Assembly: GCA_002169685.1 (NCBI GenBank)
Contig: NHJI01000025.1
Span: 26,257 to 33,046 of the forward strand
Reading direction: 5' to 3'
Source of the DNA: Rickettsiales bacterium TMED211
GTDB lineage: Bacteria; Pseudomonadota; Alphaproteobacteria; TMED127
DNA length: 6,790 nucleotides
The notes under the pieces were generated by a model that worked only from the letters and a program-made list of their open reading frames with translations, made no database searches and was not told the DNA's origin. This document shows positions 1 to 6,164 of this stretch, piece by piece (position 1 is the first letter of the stretch; each line of letters opens with the position of its first letter). A program made the position numbers and the translations under genes.

Positions 1-278
1 TCTATTTTGTTTATTCTTTCTTCCTCGAGTTGATCGTCAACAGATTCAACTATCTCTAAATACCTATAAAGACCTATTGTTCCAGTACCTCTATCAACAT
101 GTGCTCTAATATCAAATTCCTGTCCATATTTACTTCTTCCTGCCTTGGCAATTGCAGTTTCCATAGCTTCAAGAACTTCTTCTGAATCAATTCCTTTTTC
201 CTTCGCGATATTTTTTGCTATCTCTATGAGGTCAACAGGAAATAAGTCCTGTTTTGTGTTTTCTGGCAACTTATTCAT
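1..278 (-). CDS. nusA: Transcription termination/antitermination factor NusA, N-terminal fragment (cut by window edge)
   Basis: NusA binds RNA polymerase and modulates pausing, termination and antitermination in the cytoplasm. Only the first 92 codons lie in the window; the rest runs off the left edge. The translation begins MNKLPENTKQDLFPVDLIEI and continues with EVLEAMETAIAKAGRSKYGQ (residues 34-53) and then DIRAHVDRGTG (56-66). This matches the NusA N-terminal RNA polymerase-binding domain, whose usual form is 'VLEAMExAIxKAARxxYG..DIRAxID..TG'. The S1 and KH RNA-binding domains would lie outside the window. The ATG at 276-278 is chosen because an in-frame TAA lies two codons upstream. No clear Shine-Dalgarno sequence precedes it. 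The gene follows trmB after a 116-base spacer, with no rimP between them, so it may have its own promoter or be read through from the upstream operon. The family assignment is firm for the part seen. Confidence 0.93.
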   Translation of the reverse strand, partial: MNKLPENTKQDLFPVDLIEIAKNIAKEKGIDSEEVLEAMETAIAKAGRSKYGQEFDIRAHVDRGTGTIGLYRYLEIVESVDDQLEEERINKI

Positions 279-394
279 TTTTTACTTTCATTTTTATTAC
301 TTACATACCAATAGTTTTAAAAAACTTAAATAAATTAATAATTTTTATATTTGCAACAATAATTATCTAGGACTAAATCCCTTTAAATAAATGT
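279..394 (-). other. Spacer between trmB and nusA; probable nusA leader/promoter region, no gene
   Basis: This is the longest non-coding stretch in the window and it is very AT-rich. On the minus strand it has a few promoter-like hexamers: TTGCAA at 351-356, GATAAT at 362-367 and TATAAA at 344-349. No pair has both good matches and a 16-18 base spacing, so I do not call a promoter. There is a perfect dyad with 6-base arms, AGTTTT and AAAACT around two bases, at 313-326, but it has no G+C core and no following T-run, so it does not look like a terminator. A weak 4-bp hairpin occurs near 371-384. The spacer is far too short for rimP, which normally sits here. Confidence 0.5.
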
Positions 395-1063
395 TTACGA
401 ATTCTTCTCTACCAATCTATACAAGCTATGATGTATAATAGTATTTTTACTTATAGCTTTTTTATAATATTTTGTCTCAAAAATATTTTCAAAAAATAAT
501 TTCTTCTGTTTCAAGGATTTCACTAGTTTAAACCTAGGGTTAGATTCAAAAGAAATATGAATATTTTTTTGATAATCTATATGATCAGTAATAATTATAA
601 CTTTCCCATTTTTAACCAGAATTTGTGAGATATAATCAGTAAATTCTTCATTAATAAGCCTTCTCTTTTTATGTCTCTTCTTTGGCCATGGGTCTGGAAA
701 AAGGATAAAAAGTTTTGAAAAATAAAAATTTTTAACTGAGTTCAAAAAATCCAAAAAAGTAACATTAGTGATAAAAATATTTTTTATAGATAAATCCTTC
801 ATTTTTTTTGCGATATTCAAATTCCCACTCATAAACGGGTCACAGCCTATAAAACCTTCTTCCGGAGATTTCTGAGCTTGGTCGATAAGACAATCACCTG
901 TACCAAACCCAATTTCCAGATTCAATTTTGAGAACTGATTGCAAAAATTATTTATTTTTTTTTTTAAAGAAGAATTATCTGAAAAGAAATAGCCCTCATA
1001 AAGTATATCTATATCTTCTTTTTTTAGTGTCTTCGAACACTTCCTACCGTAGAAATCTTTCAT
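395..1063 (-). CDS. trmB: tRNA (guanine-N7-)-methyltransferase TrmB
   Basis: This enzyme uses S-adenosylmethionine to make m7G at position 46 in the variable loop of many tRNAs. The 222-residue protein has the class I methyltransferase glycine loop EIGFGTG (residues 50-56) and GCDPFMSG (73-80), which resembles the alphaproteobacterial GCEPF form. It also has the TrmB signature PDPWPKKRHKKRRL (123-136), Asp160 in the TD motif, and a C-terminal TKYY (197-200). The usual C-terminal motif is T-x-[YF]-E, so the final Glu is replaced by Tyr200; the other signature residues (Asp124, His131, Arg134, Asp160, Thr197) are present. An 11-A run covers codons 33-37. The ATG at 1061-1063 follows the metK TAG with no intervening base, suggesting translational coupling, and no close Shine-Dalgarno is seen. 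Family identity is secure, but the Tyr200 change leaves activity open. Confidence 0.95.
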   Translation of the reverse strand: MKDFYGRKCSKTLKKEDIDILYEGYFFSDNSSLKKKINNFCNQFSKLNLEIGFGTGDCLIDQAQKSPEEGFIGCDPFMSGNLNIAKKMKDLSIKNIFITNVTFLDFLNSVKNFYFSKLFILFPDPWPKKRHKKRRLINEEFTDYISQILVKNGKVIIITDHIDYQKNIHISFESNPRFKLVKSLKQKKLFFENIFETKYYKKAISKNTIIHHSLYRLVEKNS

Positions 1064-2245
1064 CTAAAAATTAGAAAGAATCTCCGAGGAAAGATCAACT
1101 TTTTCCCATGAGAAACATCCTGTTTCATCGCAGGGTTTCCTTCCAAAGTGACCATAAGAGGCAGTTTGTGTATATATTGGTCTATCCAACTTTAAATGTT
1201 CTCTAATTCCTGCAGGAGAAAGATTAATATTTTCTGTTAAGATTCTGATTAATTTTTCAGAATTAACGTCAGACTCTTTATCTGTTTTCAAATAAATAGA
1301 AACTGGTTGCGAAACTCCAATAGCATAAGATAACTGAATAAGACATTTTTTTGAGACTTTACTAGCAACAATATTTTTTGCTAGATACCTTGCCATGTAT
1401 GCTGCTGATCTATCAACTTTAGTTTGATCCTTTCCAGAAAAGGCTCCACCACCATGAGGTGCTGCACCACCATAAGTATCAACTACAATTTTCCTTCCTG
1501 TTAACCCTGTGTCTCCATCTGGGCCTCCAACTACAAATCTTCCTGTAGGGTTAATATAAATTTTACTTTCTTCAGGCATCCATCCATCAGGAATAGACTT
1601 TTTAATTAGAGGAATTACTTTTCTATTAATTTCATCATTATTCACATTTTCATCGTGTTGAGTTGAAACAACAACAGAATCAATCCCTATTGGTTTATTG
1701 TTCTCATAAATGACACTTACTTGACTTTTTGAATCAGGTCCAAAAAAAGAATTATTTGTATGCCTATAATCTGACATGTTCTTTAATATTTTGTGAGAAT
1801 ATTCTATTGGGGCAGGCATTAAATTCTCTGTCTCAGAACATGCATAACCAAACATAATTCCTTGATCTCCAGCTCCTTGAGCTTTCTCATTTTCTACTTC
1901 ATCTACACCCCTTGCAATATCTTTCGATTGTTGATGTAGGTAATTATTGATAACCAAGTTATTCCAGTGAAATCCATCTTGCTCATAGCCTATTTCTTTA
2001 ACTTTCTTTCGAATGACCGTTTCAATTTTATCTTTAGTTACATGGTCTTTATTTATGCTTAAGCCTACTTCACCTGATACAATCACACGGTTTGTCGTCG
2101 CTAAAGTTTCACAAGCAACTCTTGCATTATTATCAGCGCTTAAATAAAGATCTAAGATAACATCAGATATTTGATCACAGACTTTATCTGGATGCCCTTC
2201 AGAAACTGACTCACTTGTGAAAATATATTTATTTGGAAAACTCAT
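1064..2245 (-). CDS. metK: S-adenosylmethionine synthetase (methionine adenosyltransferase) MetK
   Basis: MetK makes S-adenosylmethionine from methionine and ATP, releasing phosphate and pyrophosphate. It works in the cytoplasm, normally as a tetramer with Mg2+ and K+. The 393 residues are close to the roughly 385-400 usual for the family. Diagnostic motifs are present in order: ESVSEGHPDKVCDQ (12-25), GAGDQG (124-129, ATP-binding signature), GRFVVGGPDGDTGLTGRK (235-252) and the phosphate-binding GGGAFSGKD (265-273). No key residue appears missing. The start ATG at 2243-2245 leaves 29 bases after lnt and gives the expected N-terminus, with the FTSESVSEGHPD block starting at residue 9. There is no Shine-Dalgarno, but a TATAAT lies 14 bases upstream, so a short-leader or leaderless transcript is possible. 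The product supplies the cofactor for TrmB, directly downstream, and for MiaB in the same cluster. There is no room for a SAM riboswitch. Confidence 0.98.
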   Translation of the reverse strand: MSFPNKYIFTSESVSEGHPDKVCDQISDVILDLYLSADNNARVACETLATTNRVIVSGEVGLSINKDHVTKDKIETVIRKKVKEIGYEQDGFHWNNLVINNYLHQQSKDIARGVDEVENEKAQGAGDQGIMFGYACSETENLMPAPIEYSHKILKNMSDYRHTNNSFFGPDSKSQVSVIYENNKPIGIDSVVVSTQHDENVNNDEINRKVIPLIKKSIPDGWMPEESKIYINPTGRFVVGGPDGDTGLTGRKIVVDTYGGAAPHGGGAFSGKDQTKVDRSAAYMARYLAKNIVASKVSKKCLIQLSYAIGVSQPVSIYLKTDKESDVNSEKLIRILTENINLSPAGIREHLKLDRPIYTQTASYGHFGRKPCDETGCFSWEKVDLSSEILSNF

Positions 2246-2259
2246 AACGGATTAATAGT

Positions 2260-2286
2260 ATTATAATTATTATTTTAATTATTCAA
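2260..2286 (-). promoter_or_regulatory. Candidate sigma-70 promoter for metK
   Basis: On the minus strand, TTGAAT (2281-2286, 4 of 6 to TTGACA, inside the last codons of lnt) precedes a perfect TATAAT (2260-2265) by 15 bases, which is shorter than the ideal 17. Transcription would start near 2253, giving a leader of only about 8 bases before the metK ATG. The surroundings are so AT-rich that a chance TATAAT is quite possible, so this is tentative. Confidence 0.3.
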
Positions 2287-3774
2287 CCTTTTTTTAATAG
2301 AAAAAAAATCTAAAAAAATTGCCAAGAATAAAATAATTAAAAACATTACTATAAATGTTTTATCTCCATAATTAGAATAAATAGTATCTAAGTGTGATAT
2401 TTTTAAATCAAAATCTATATATCCTTCTTGATTCAAAGGAATACTATCCAACAGCTTTCCACTACCATTATATATTGCTGAAATTCCAGAATTTGCAACT
2501 CTTATCAATGGAAGGCCTCTCTCAATCGACCTAAACCTTGTAGCGGTAAGGTGTTGGGATGGTCCTGTTGTTGTTCCAAACCAAGCATCATTAGTTATGT
2601 TAATCAAAACATTTGATTCTAAGTTATTAATTCTTTTTTGTGGAAAAATACCCTCATAACATATCGATGGCTCTATTTTTAGAATACTTTTTTTAACTTT
2701 TATAGGCATAATTTTTCTATCAACTCCCTTAGAAAAATCTCTTTTTCCTTCAGTTAATTTTTTAAATGAGAAAAAATCACGAAAAGGAATGAATTCTCCA
2801 AAAGGGACTAATTTTAGTTTATCGTAATGATCTATAATTCCTTTATTAGATAGTAAGTATGAGGAGTTAAATATTTCTTTATCTTCAATTCTTAATGAAC
2901 CCAAAAGCAAGTAGGTTTCTTTTGGTAATAGTTTTGATAAATATTCTATAGTTCCTTTACTTTTATTTAAAAATTCTGGAACTGCTACTTCTGGCCAAAT
3001 GATTAAACTAGGAGACCCCTTTTCTTTAAAAGATAATTTTATTAATTTATTCATATTATATTTCATATATTCTCTAGACCACTTTTTATCTTGAGGAATA
3101 TTCGGTTGAACAACTCTTACTTTGATTGAACCTGAAGTTCTTTCTTCATTAGAAATTCCAGTTAATAATAAAAATCCTGGGAAGATGAATAATAATATAA
3201 CTGTATCTTTAAATTTTTTTAATAAAACTTTTTGTGAAACCAAAACAATCCAAAGAATTGTTAAAAAAGAAAGACCAAAAATTCCTATATATTTAACTAT
3301 TCCTAAAAAATTTTCACTAAAAGACCATATATGTCCGTAAAGATTCCAAGGAAACCCTCCAAATAGTTCTGATCTTAAAAACTCGCCTGTATAAAAGAAA
3401 GAAGCTATTAAAACTGAACTTAAATAGACATGTTTCTTTACTAGTGATTTTTTTATAATTAAGTAAACAAACAGGCTTGAAAAACAAATAAATAGCGCGA
3501 AGAATGATGCAAATATAATGGGCGCTATTGGGGCAAAATACATTATATTTTCATCAAAAGTTAAAGGAAAAAAAATCCAGTGCATTCCGAACAAGTTATA
3601 CCCAAACCCAAAAAAAAAAGCTAAAATCACAGCATTCTTTGCACACGCAGATAAGAATAGTTCTCTAAAAAATATGTAAAACCCTACGATAGTTAATGGA
3701 GGAAATGCTATAAAAGAAAAAGGAAACGACGATAACATTCCTGCAAAGAAAAGTTTCATATATTCTTTTTTCAT
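2275..3774 (-). CDS. lnt: Apolipoprotein N-acyltransferase Lnt
   Basis: Lnt is an inner-membrane enzyme that moves an acyl chain from a phospholipid to the N-terminal cysteine of lipoproteins, the last step of Gram-negative lipoprotein maturation. The 499-residue protein (E. coli form about 512) starts with a membrane region of several hydrophobic segments (roughly residues 7-40, 46-72, 76-108, 117-131, 155-181 and 190-206). A periplasmic nitrilase-like domain follows (about 217-460), and a final hydrophobic segment (about 472-491) returns to the membrane. The catalytic triad is intact by motif: Glu262 in IIWPE, Lys319 in YDKLKLVPFGE and Cys372 in PSICYE. NITNDAWFG (392-400) is also typical. 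The ATG at 3772-3774 lies 7 bases after the corC stop; a second in-frame ATG at codon 6 (3757-3759) is possible. A 10-T run encodes Phe53-Phe55. Position after corC matches the ybeZYX-lnt cluster of proteobacteria. Confidence 0.97.
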   Translation of the reverse strand: MKKEYMKLFFAGMLSSFPFSFIAFPPLTIVGFYIFFRELFLSACAKNAVILAFFFGFGYNLFGMHWIFFPLTFDENIMYFAPIAPIIFASFFALFICFSSLFVYLIIKKSLVKKHVYLSSVLIASFFYTGEFLRSELFGGFPWNLYGHIWSFSENFLGIVKYIGIFGLSFLTILWIVLVSQKVLLKKFKDTVILLFIFPGFLLLTGISNEERTSGSIKVRVVQPNIPQDKKWSREYMKYNMNKLIKLSFKEKGSPSLIIWPEVAVPEFLNKSKGTIEYLSKLLPKETYLLLGSLRIEDKEIFNSSYLLSNKGIIDHYDKLKLVPFGEFIPFRDFFSFKKLTEGKRDFSKGVDRKIMPIKVKKSILKIEPSICYEGIFPQKRINNLESNVLINITNDAWFGTTTGPSQHLTATRFRSIERGLPLIRVANSGISAIYNGSGKLLDSIPLNQEGYIDFDLKISHLDTIYSNYGDKTFIVMFLIILFLAIFLDFFSIKKRLNN

Positions 3775-3781
3775 AGTAAAC

Positions 3782-4642
3782 TTATTTTAATTGAACTCTA
3801 AGTTTTTTTATCCTTCTGGTATCTGCTTCTAAAACACTAAACTCTAAACCACTCGGGTGAGGAATAACCTCTCCTCTTTCTGGAACTCTTTCTGCCAAGG
3901 AAAAAACAAGTCCTCCAACAGTATCAAACTTTTCGATTTCCTCGTTTGTTAAAAAATTACCTATTTTTTGTTCAAACTCTTCAATTAATAATCTTGCTGA
4001 TATTTCAAAAACATTTTTTGATATTTTCTTAAAATACTCTCTCTGAACCATGTCATGCTCATCTTCTATTTCTCCAACAATTTCCTCTACCAGATCCTCA
4101 ATTGTAACCAAACCATATGTTCCACCATGCTCATCAACTACTATTGCCATATGGATTTTTTCAGACCTCATTTTTAAAAGAAGGTCAAGAATTTTCATAG
4201 AAGGGGCAGTGAAAAGTATTTTACGAGTAATCGTGTTGATGCTTTTATTTTTAATTACTGACTTTTCAGAGCTCTTAACAGAATCAAAAAGGTCTCTAAT
4301 ATGAACCATTCCAGTTATTTTATCAAGATTATCTAAAAAAGTTGGAATCCTCGAATGTTTTGATTTTCCTACTATAACTGATAGTTGTTGAAGAGATACA
4401 GTTTCGGATACCGCAATTATATCAGCCCTTGGGACCATTACATCTTCAACAGATTTATTATGTATATCGATAACATTACTAAAGATTTTTTTAGTCCTGT
4501 CATCAATCGTTTCGTCAGATATATCTTGCTTATCTATCAGGTCATCAATTACTTCCTTGTAATTACTCTTCTTTCGAGAAAATATTTTATTAATACCTTT
4601 AGTTAATAATGAGATTTTCATCTTACTTTTTAAATTTTTCAT
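3782..4642 (-). CDS. corC: CBS-domain protein CorC/YbeX (CorC_HlyC family)
   Basis: This is the soluble CorC/YbeX type: 286 residues (E. coli YbeX is 292) without the N-terminal DUF21 membrane domain found in longer family members. After a basic N-terminus come [11 protein letters not shown] (65-75), which opens CBS domain 1 (about 68-120, including [20 protein letters not shown] at 96-115), then CBS domain 2 (about 135-190), ending with [20 protein letters not shown] (169-188). The C-terminal CorC_HlyC domain (about 205-284) includes [18 protein letters not shown] (241-258). CBS pairs usually bind adenosine nucleotides. The family has been linked to Mg2+/Co2+ resistance and, through genetics in E. 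coli, to ribosome maturation together with YbeY and YbeZ; the direct activity is unsettled. It follows ybeY by 7 bases. The ATG at 4640-4642 has no clear Shine-Dalgarno; an in-frame ATG at codon 8 is an alternative start. Confidence 0.94.
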   Translation of the reverse strand: MKNLKSKMKISLLTKGINKIFSRKKSNYKEVIDDLIDKQDISDETIDDRTKKIFSNVIDIHNKSVEDVMVPRADIIAVSETVSLQQLSVIVGKSKHSRIPTFLDNLDKITGMVHIRDLFDSVKSSEKSVIKNKSINTITRKILFTAPSMKILDLLLKMRSEKIHMAIVVDEHGGTYGLVTIEDLVEEIVGEIEDEHDMVQREYFKKISKNVFEISARLLIEEFEQKIGNFLTNEEIEKFDTVGGLVFSLAERVPERGEVIPHPSGLEFSVLEADTRRIKKLRVQLK

Positions 4643-4649
4643 AATCTTA

Positions 4650-5120
4650 TTATATATATGGGTTACTTATAGAAAGTTTTGATAAAATTTTTATTTCGGT
4701 TGCTTCCATTAGCTGGGCTTCTTCTTTTTTTATATGATCAAAACCTAACAAATGCATGTAACCATGTAAAAAAATATGAGTAAAATGATCTAAAAATAAT
4801 TTCGACTGCATTTTAGCTTCAAACTTTATTTTTTCTAATGAAATTACTATATCTCCCATGATAATGGTTTTATCTCTAATTTCTTCTATAAAAATGTCTT
4901 GTGAAAATGAAAGTACATTTGTCTCTTTAAATATTTTTCGATATTTGTAATTTAATTCTTTGATTTTTTTGTTATTTGTAAAAAGCACACTCAACTCTCT
5001 ATTAAATCCCTTACCAACTTTTAACTCATTATCTACTAATTCTACTAACTCTGTGATTATAGTATCCAGTGAACCTTTATTAAAACCCTCAACATTTTCA
5101 TATTGAGTTTTAATCTTCAT
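4650..5120 (-). CDS. ybeY: Endoribonuclease YbeY (16S rRNA maturation / rRNA quality control)
   Basis: YbeY is a metal-dependent single-strand RNase linked to 16S rRNA 3'-end processing and 70S quality control. The zinc-binding motif is complete: HGYMHLLGFDH (residues 119-129) supplies His119, His123 and His129, matching the family HGxLHLxGyDH. The conserved LNYKYR (56-61, with Arg61) and TNVLSF (67-72) are also present. Two starts are possible. The ATG at 5118-5120 gives 156 residues, nearly the 155 of E. coli YbeY, and overlaps phoH by 11 bases. The in-frame TTG at 5142-5144 adds eight residues and has a GGAG six bases upstream. I chose the ATG because of the length match and because most genes here lack a Shine-Dalgarno. 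The overlap with phoH suggests translational coupling, and corC follows 7 bases downstream. Confidence 0.95.
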   Translation of the reverse strand: MKIKTQYENVEGFNKGSLDTIITELVELVDNELKVGKGFNRELSVLFTNNKKIKELNYKYRKIFKETNVLSFSQDIFIEEIRDKTIIMGDIVISLEKIKFEAKMQSKLFLDHFTHIFLHGYMHLLGFDHIKKEEAQLMEATEIKILSKLSISNPYI

Positions 5121-6153
5121 TTGATGCTTTTGAGATATACTCAAAGCCTACTCCTTGATTTTTTTCAAATTCTTCATAATTTTTAACAATTTTTGACACA
5201 AGTGCATTCCGAACTACATCTTTATCATTAAACCTAATAAAACCTATATCATCTATATTTTGTAAAATATTCATTGCTTCCCGAAGTCCAGACTTAGTTC
5301 CTGAAGGAAGGTCAACTTGAGATAAATCACCATTAATTATCATTTTAGAATTTTCGCCTAATCTTGTAAGAAACATCTTCATTTGAATTGGAGTCGTATT
5401 TTGAGACTCATCAAGTATAACAAAGGAGTTAGACAAAGTTCTTCCCCTCATAAATGCAATAGGAGCTATTTCAATTTGACCAGATTCTATTTTCTTAATT
5501 ACTTCACCAACAGGTAGCATTTCATTAAGAGCGTCATATATCGGTCTTAAATATGGGTCTATTTTTTCCTTTAAATCACCAGGCAAAAAACCGAGCCTTT
5601 CGCCGGCCTCAACAGCTGGTCTAGAAAGAATTATCTTTTCAACCTGTCCAGCTTTAAGCATTGAAACTGCGAATGCTACTGCTAAATATGTTTTACCTGT
5701 GCCAGCTGGCCCACAACAGAAAACCATTTGTCTTTCTTTTACTAGTTCAAAATATTTTTTCTGTTTTTTTGATCTAGGTTTTAAAACTTTTTTTCCAGCT
5801 TTCACTAAAAAAGAGTCTGCTAGGTTTGATGAGAATTCCGTATTTGAGTTTTCATTCGTCGTCATATTTATGATTCCTTTCAATTCCCCATAATCAATTT
5901 GATTATTATTTTTAGCTGATTGATAGATTTTTTCTAGTACTAAACCAGTTTTTCTTACATCACTTTCATTTCCACTAATTGAAATCAAATTTCCCCTAGG
6001 AATAATAATCACTCCCATTTCAATTTCTAATGACTTCAAATTATTATCAAATTCTCCACACATAGATGATATAATTTCATTATCTTCAAATGATAATATA
6101 TTTGAAAATTTCTTATTTATTTTTTTTACTGATGGTTTAGTTTTATTTTTCAA
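5110..6153 (-). CDS. phoH: PhoH-family P-loop ATPase (YbeZ)
   Basis: PhoH/YbeZ is a cytoplasmic P-loop ATPase with a helicase-like fold that partners with YbeY in rRNA metabolism; its exact substrate is not settled. From the TTG at 6151-6153 it is 347 residues, matching E. coli YbeZ (346). It has an N-terminal RNA-binding-like region (about 20-85), then a PhoH core with Walker A GPAGTGKT (148-155), the conserved SRPAVEAGERLGFLPGD (177-193), Walker B VILDES (245-250) and GDLSQVDLP (275-283). No ATG occurs before codon 31, and a TGA closes the frame just above 6171. The start is therefore a TTG, either 6153 (AGGGG four bases upstream, no overlap with miaB) or 6171 (six more residues, 7-base overlap with miaB, GGTGAT just upstream). 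I prefer 6153 for length and spacing, with moderate confidence. ybeY overlaps its 3' end. Confidence 0.95.
   Translation of the reverse strand: MKNKTKPSVKKINKKFSNILSFEDNEIISSMCGEFDNNLKSLEIEMGVIIIPRGNLISISGNESDVRKTGLVLEKIYQSAKNNNQIDYGELKGIINMTTNENSNTEFSSNLADSFLVKAGKKVLKPRSKKQKKYFELVKERQMVFCCGPAGTGKTYLAVAFAVSMLKAGQVEKIILSRPAVEAGERLGFLPGDLKEKIDPYLRPIYDALNEMLPVGEVIKKIESGQIEIAPIAFMRGRTLSNSFVILDESQNTTPIQMKMFLTRLGENSKMIINGDLSQVDLPSGTKSGLREAMNILQNIDDIGFIRFNDKDVVRNALVSKIVKNYEEFEKNQGVGFEYISKASNED
5151..5154 (-). promoter_or_regulatory. GGAG ribosome-binding-like site upstream of the alternative TTG start of ybeY
   Basis: GGAG on the minus strand lies 6 bases before TTG 5144, which is in frame with ybeY. 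It is the only clear Shine-Dalgarno core near this gene and would favour a 164-residue form over the 156-residue ATG form. It also lies inside phoH codons (Gln-Gly-Val), so it may be incidental. Confidence 0.3.
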
Positions 6154-6157
6154 TAGT

Positions 6158-6162
6158 CCCCT
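6158..6162 (-). promoter_or_regulatory. AGGGG ribosome-binding site favouring the TTG start of phoH at 6153
   Basis: AGGGG on the minus strand sits 4 bases before TTG 6153 and just after the miaB stop. It supports this TTG over the one at 6171, although GGTGAT before 6171 also complements the 16S tail, so the choice is not final. Confidence 0.4.
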
Positions 6163-6164
6163 GC

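Noticed and set aside
271..291. Six-codon minus-strand ORF (MKVKNE) overlapping the nusA start
   Set aside because: An upstream ORF with coupling is conceivable, but there is no Shine-Dalgarno and very short ORFs arise easily in such AT-rich DNA.
145..333. Plus-strand open frame of 62 codons at the nusA start
   Set aside because: It lies opposite nusA and its spacer, has no recognisable motif, and the minus-strand frame is clearly NusA.
371..384. Small hairpin (GGA/TCC arms) just downstream of trmB as a possible terminator
   Set aside because: The stem is only about 4 bp including a G-U pair, and no T-run follows on the minus strand.
2246..2274. SAM riboswitch upstream of metK
   Set aside because: The gap is only 29 AT-rich bases, too short for any known SAM riboswitch class, and no hairpin of the needed form is visible.
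3122..3340. Plus-strand open frame inside lnt
   Set aside because: It is antisense to a clear lnt coding region and has no family motif or ribosome-binding site; likely a chance open frame.
4050..4606. Two plus-strand open frames opposite corC (4050-4304 and 4385-4606)
   Set aside because: They mirror the conserved CBS domain codons on the other strand and show no independent protein features.
3782..4642. Reading corC as a hemolysin or a membrane Mg2+ transporter
   Set aside because: The protein lacks the DUF21 membrane domain; the hemolysin label in this family is historical, and the neighbours point to the YbeX role.
5699..5893. Plus-strand open frame opposite phoH
   Set aside because: Antisense to the Walker A region of phoH, with composition expected from complementing that gene.
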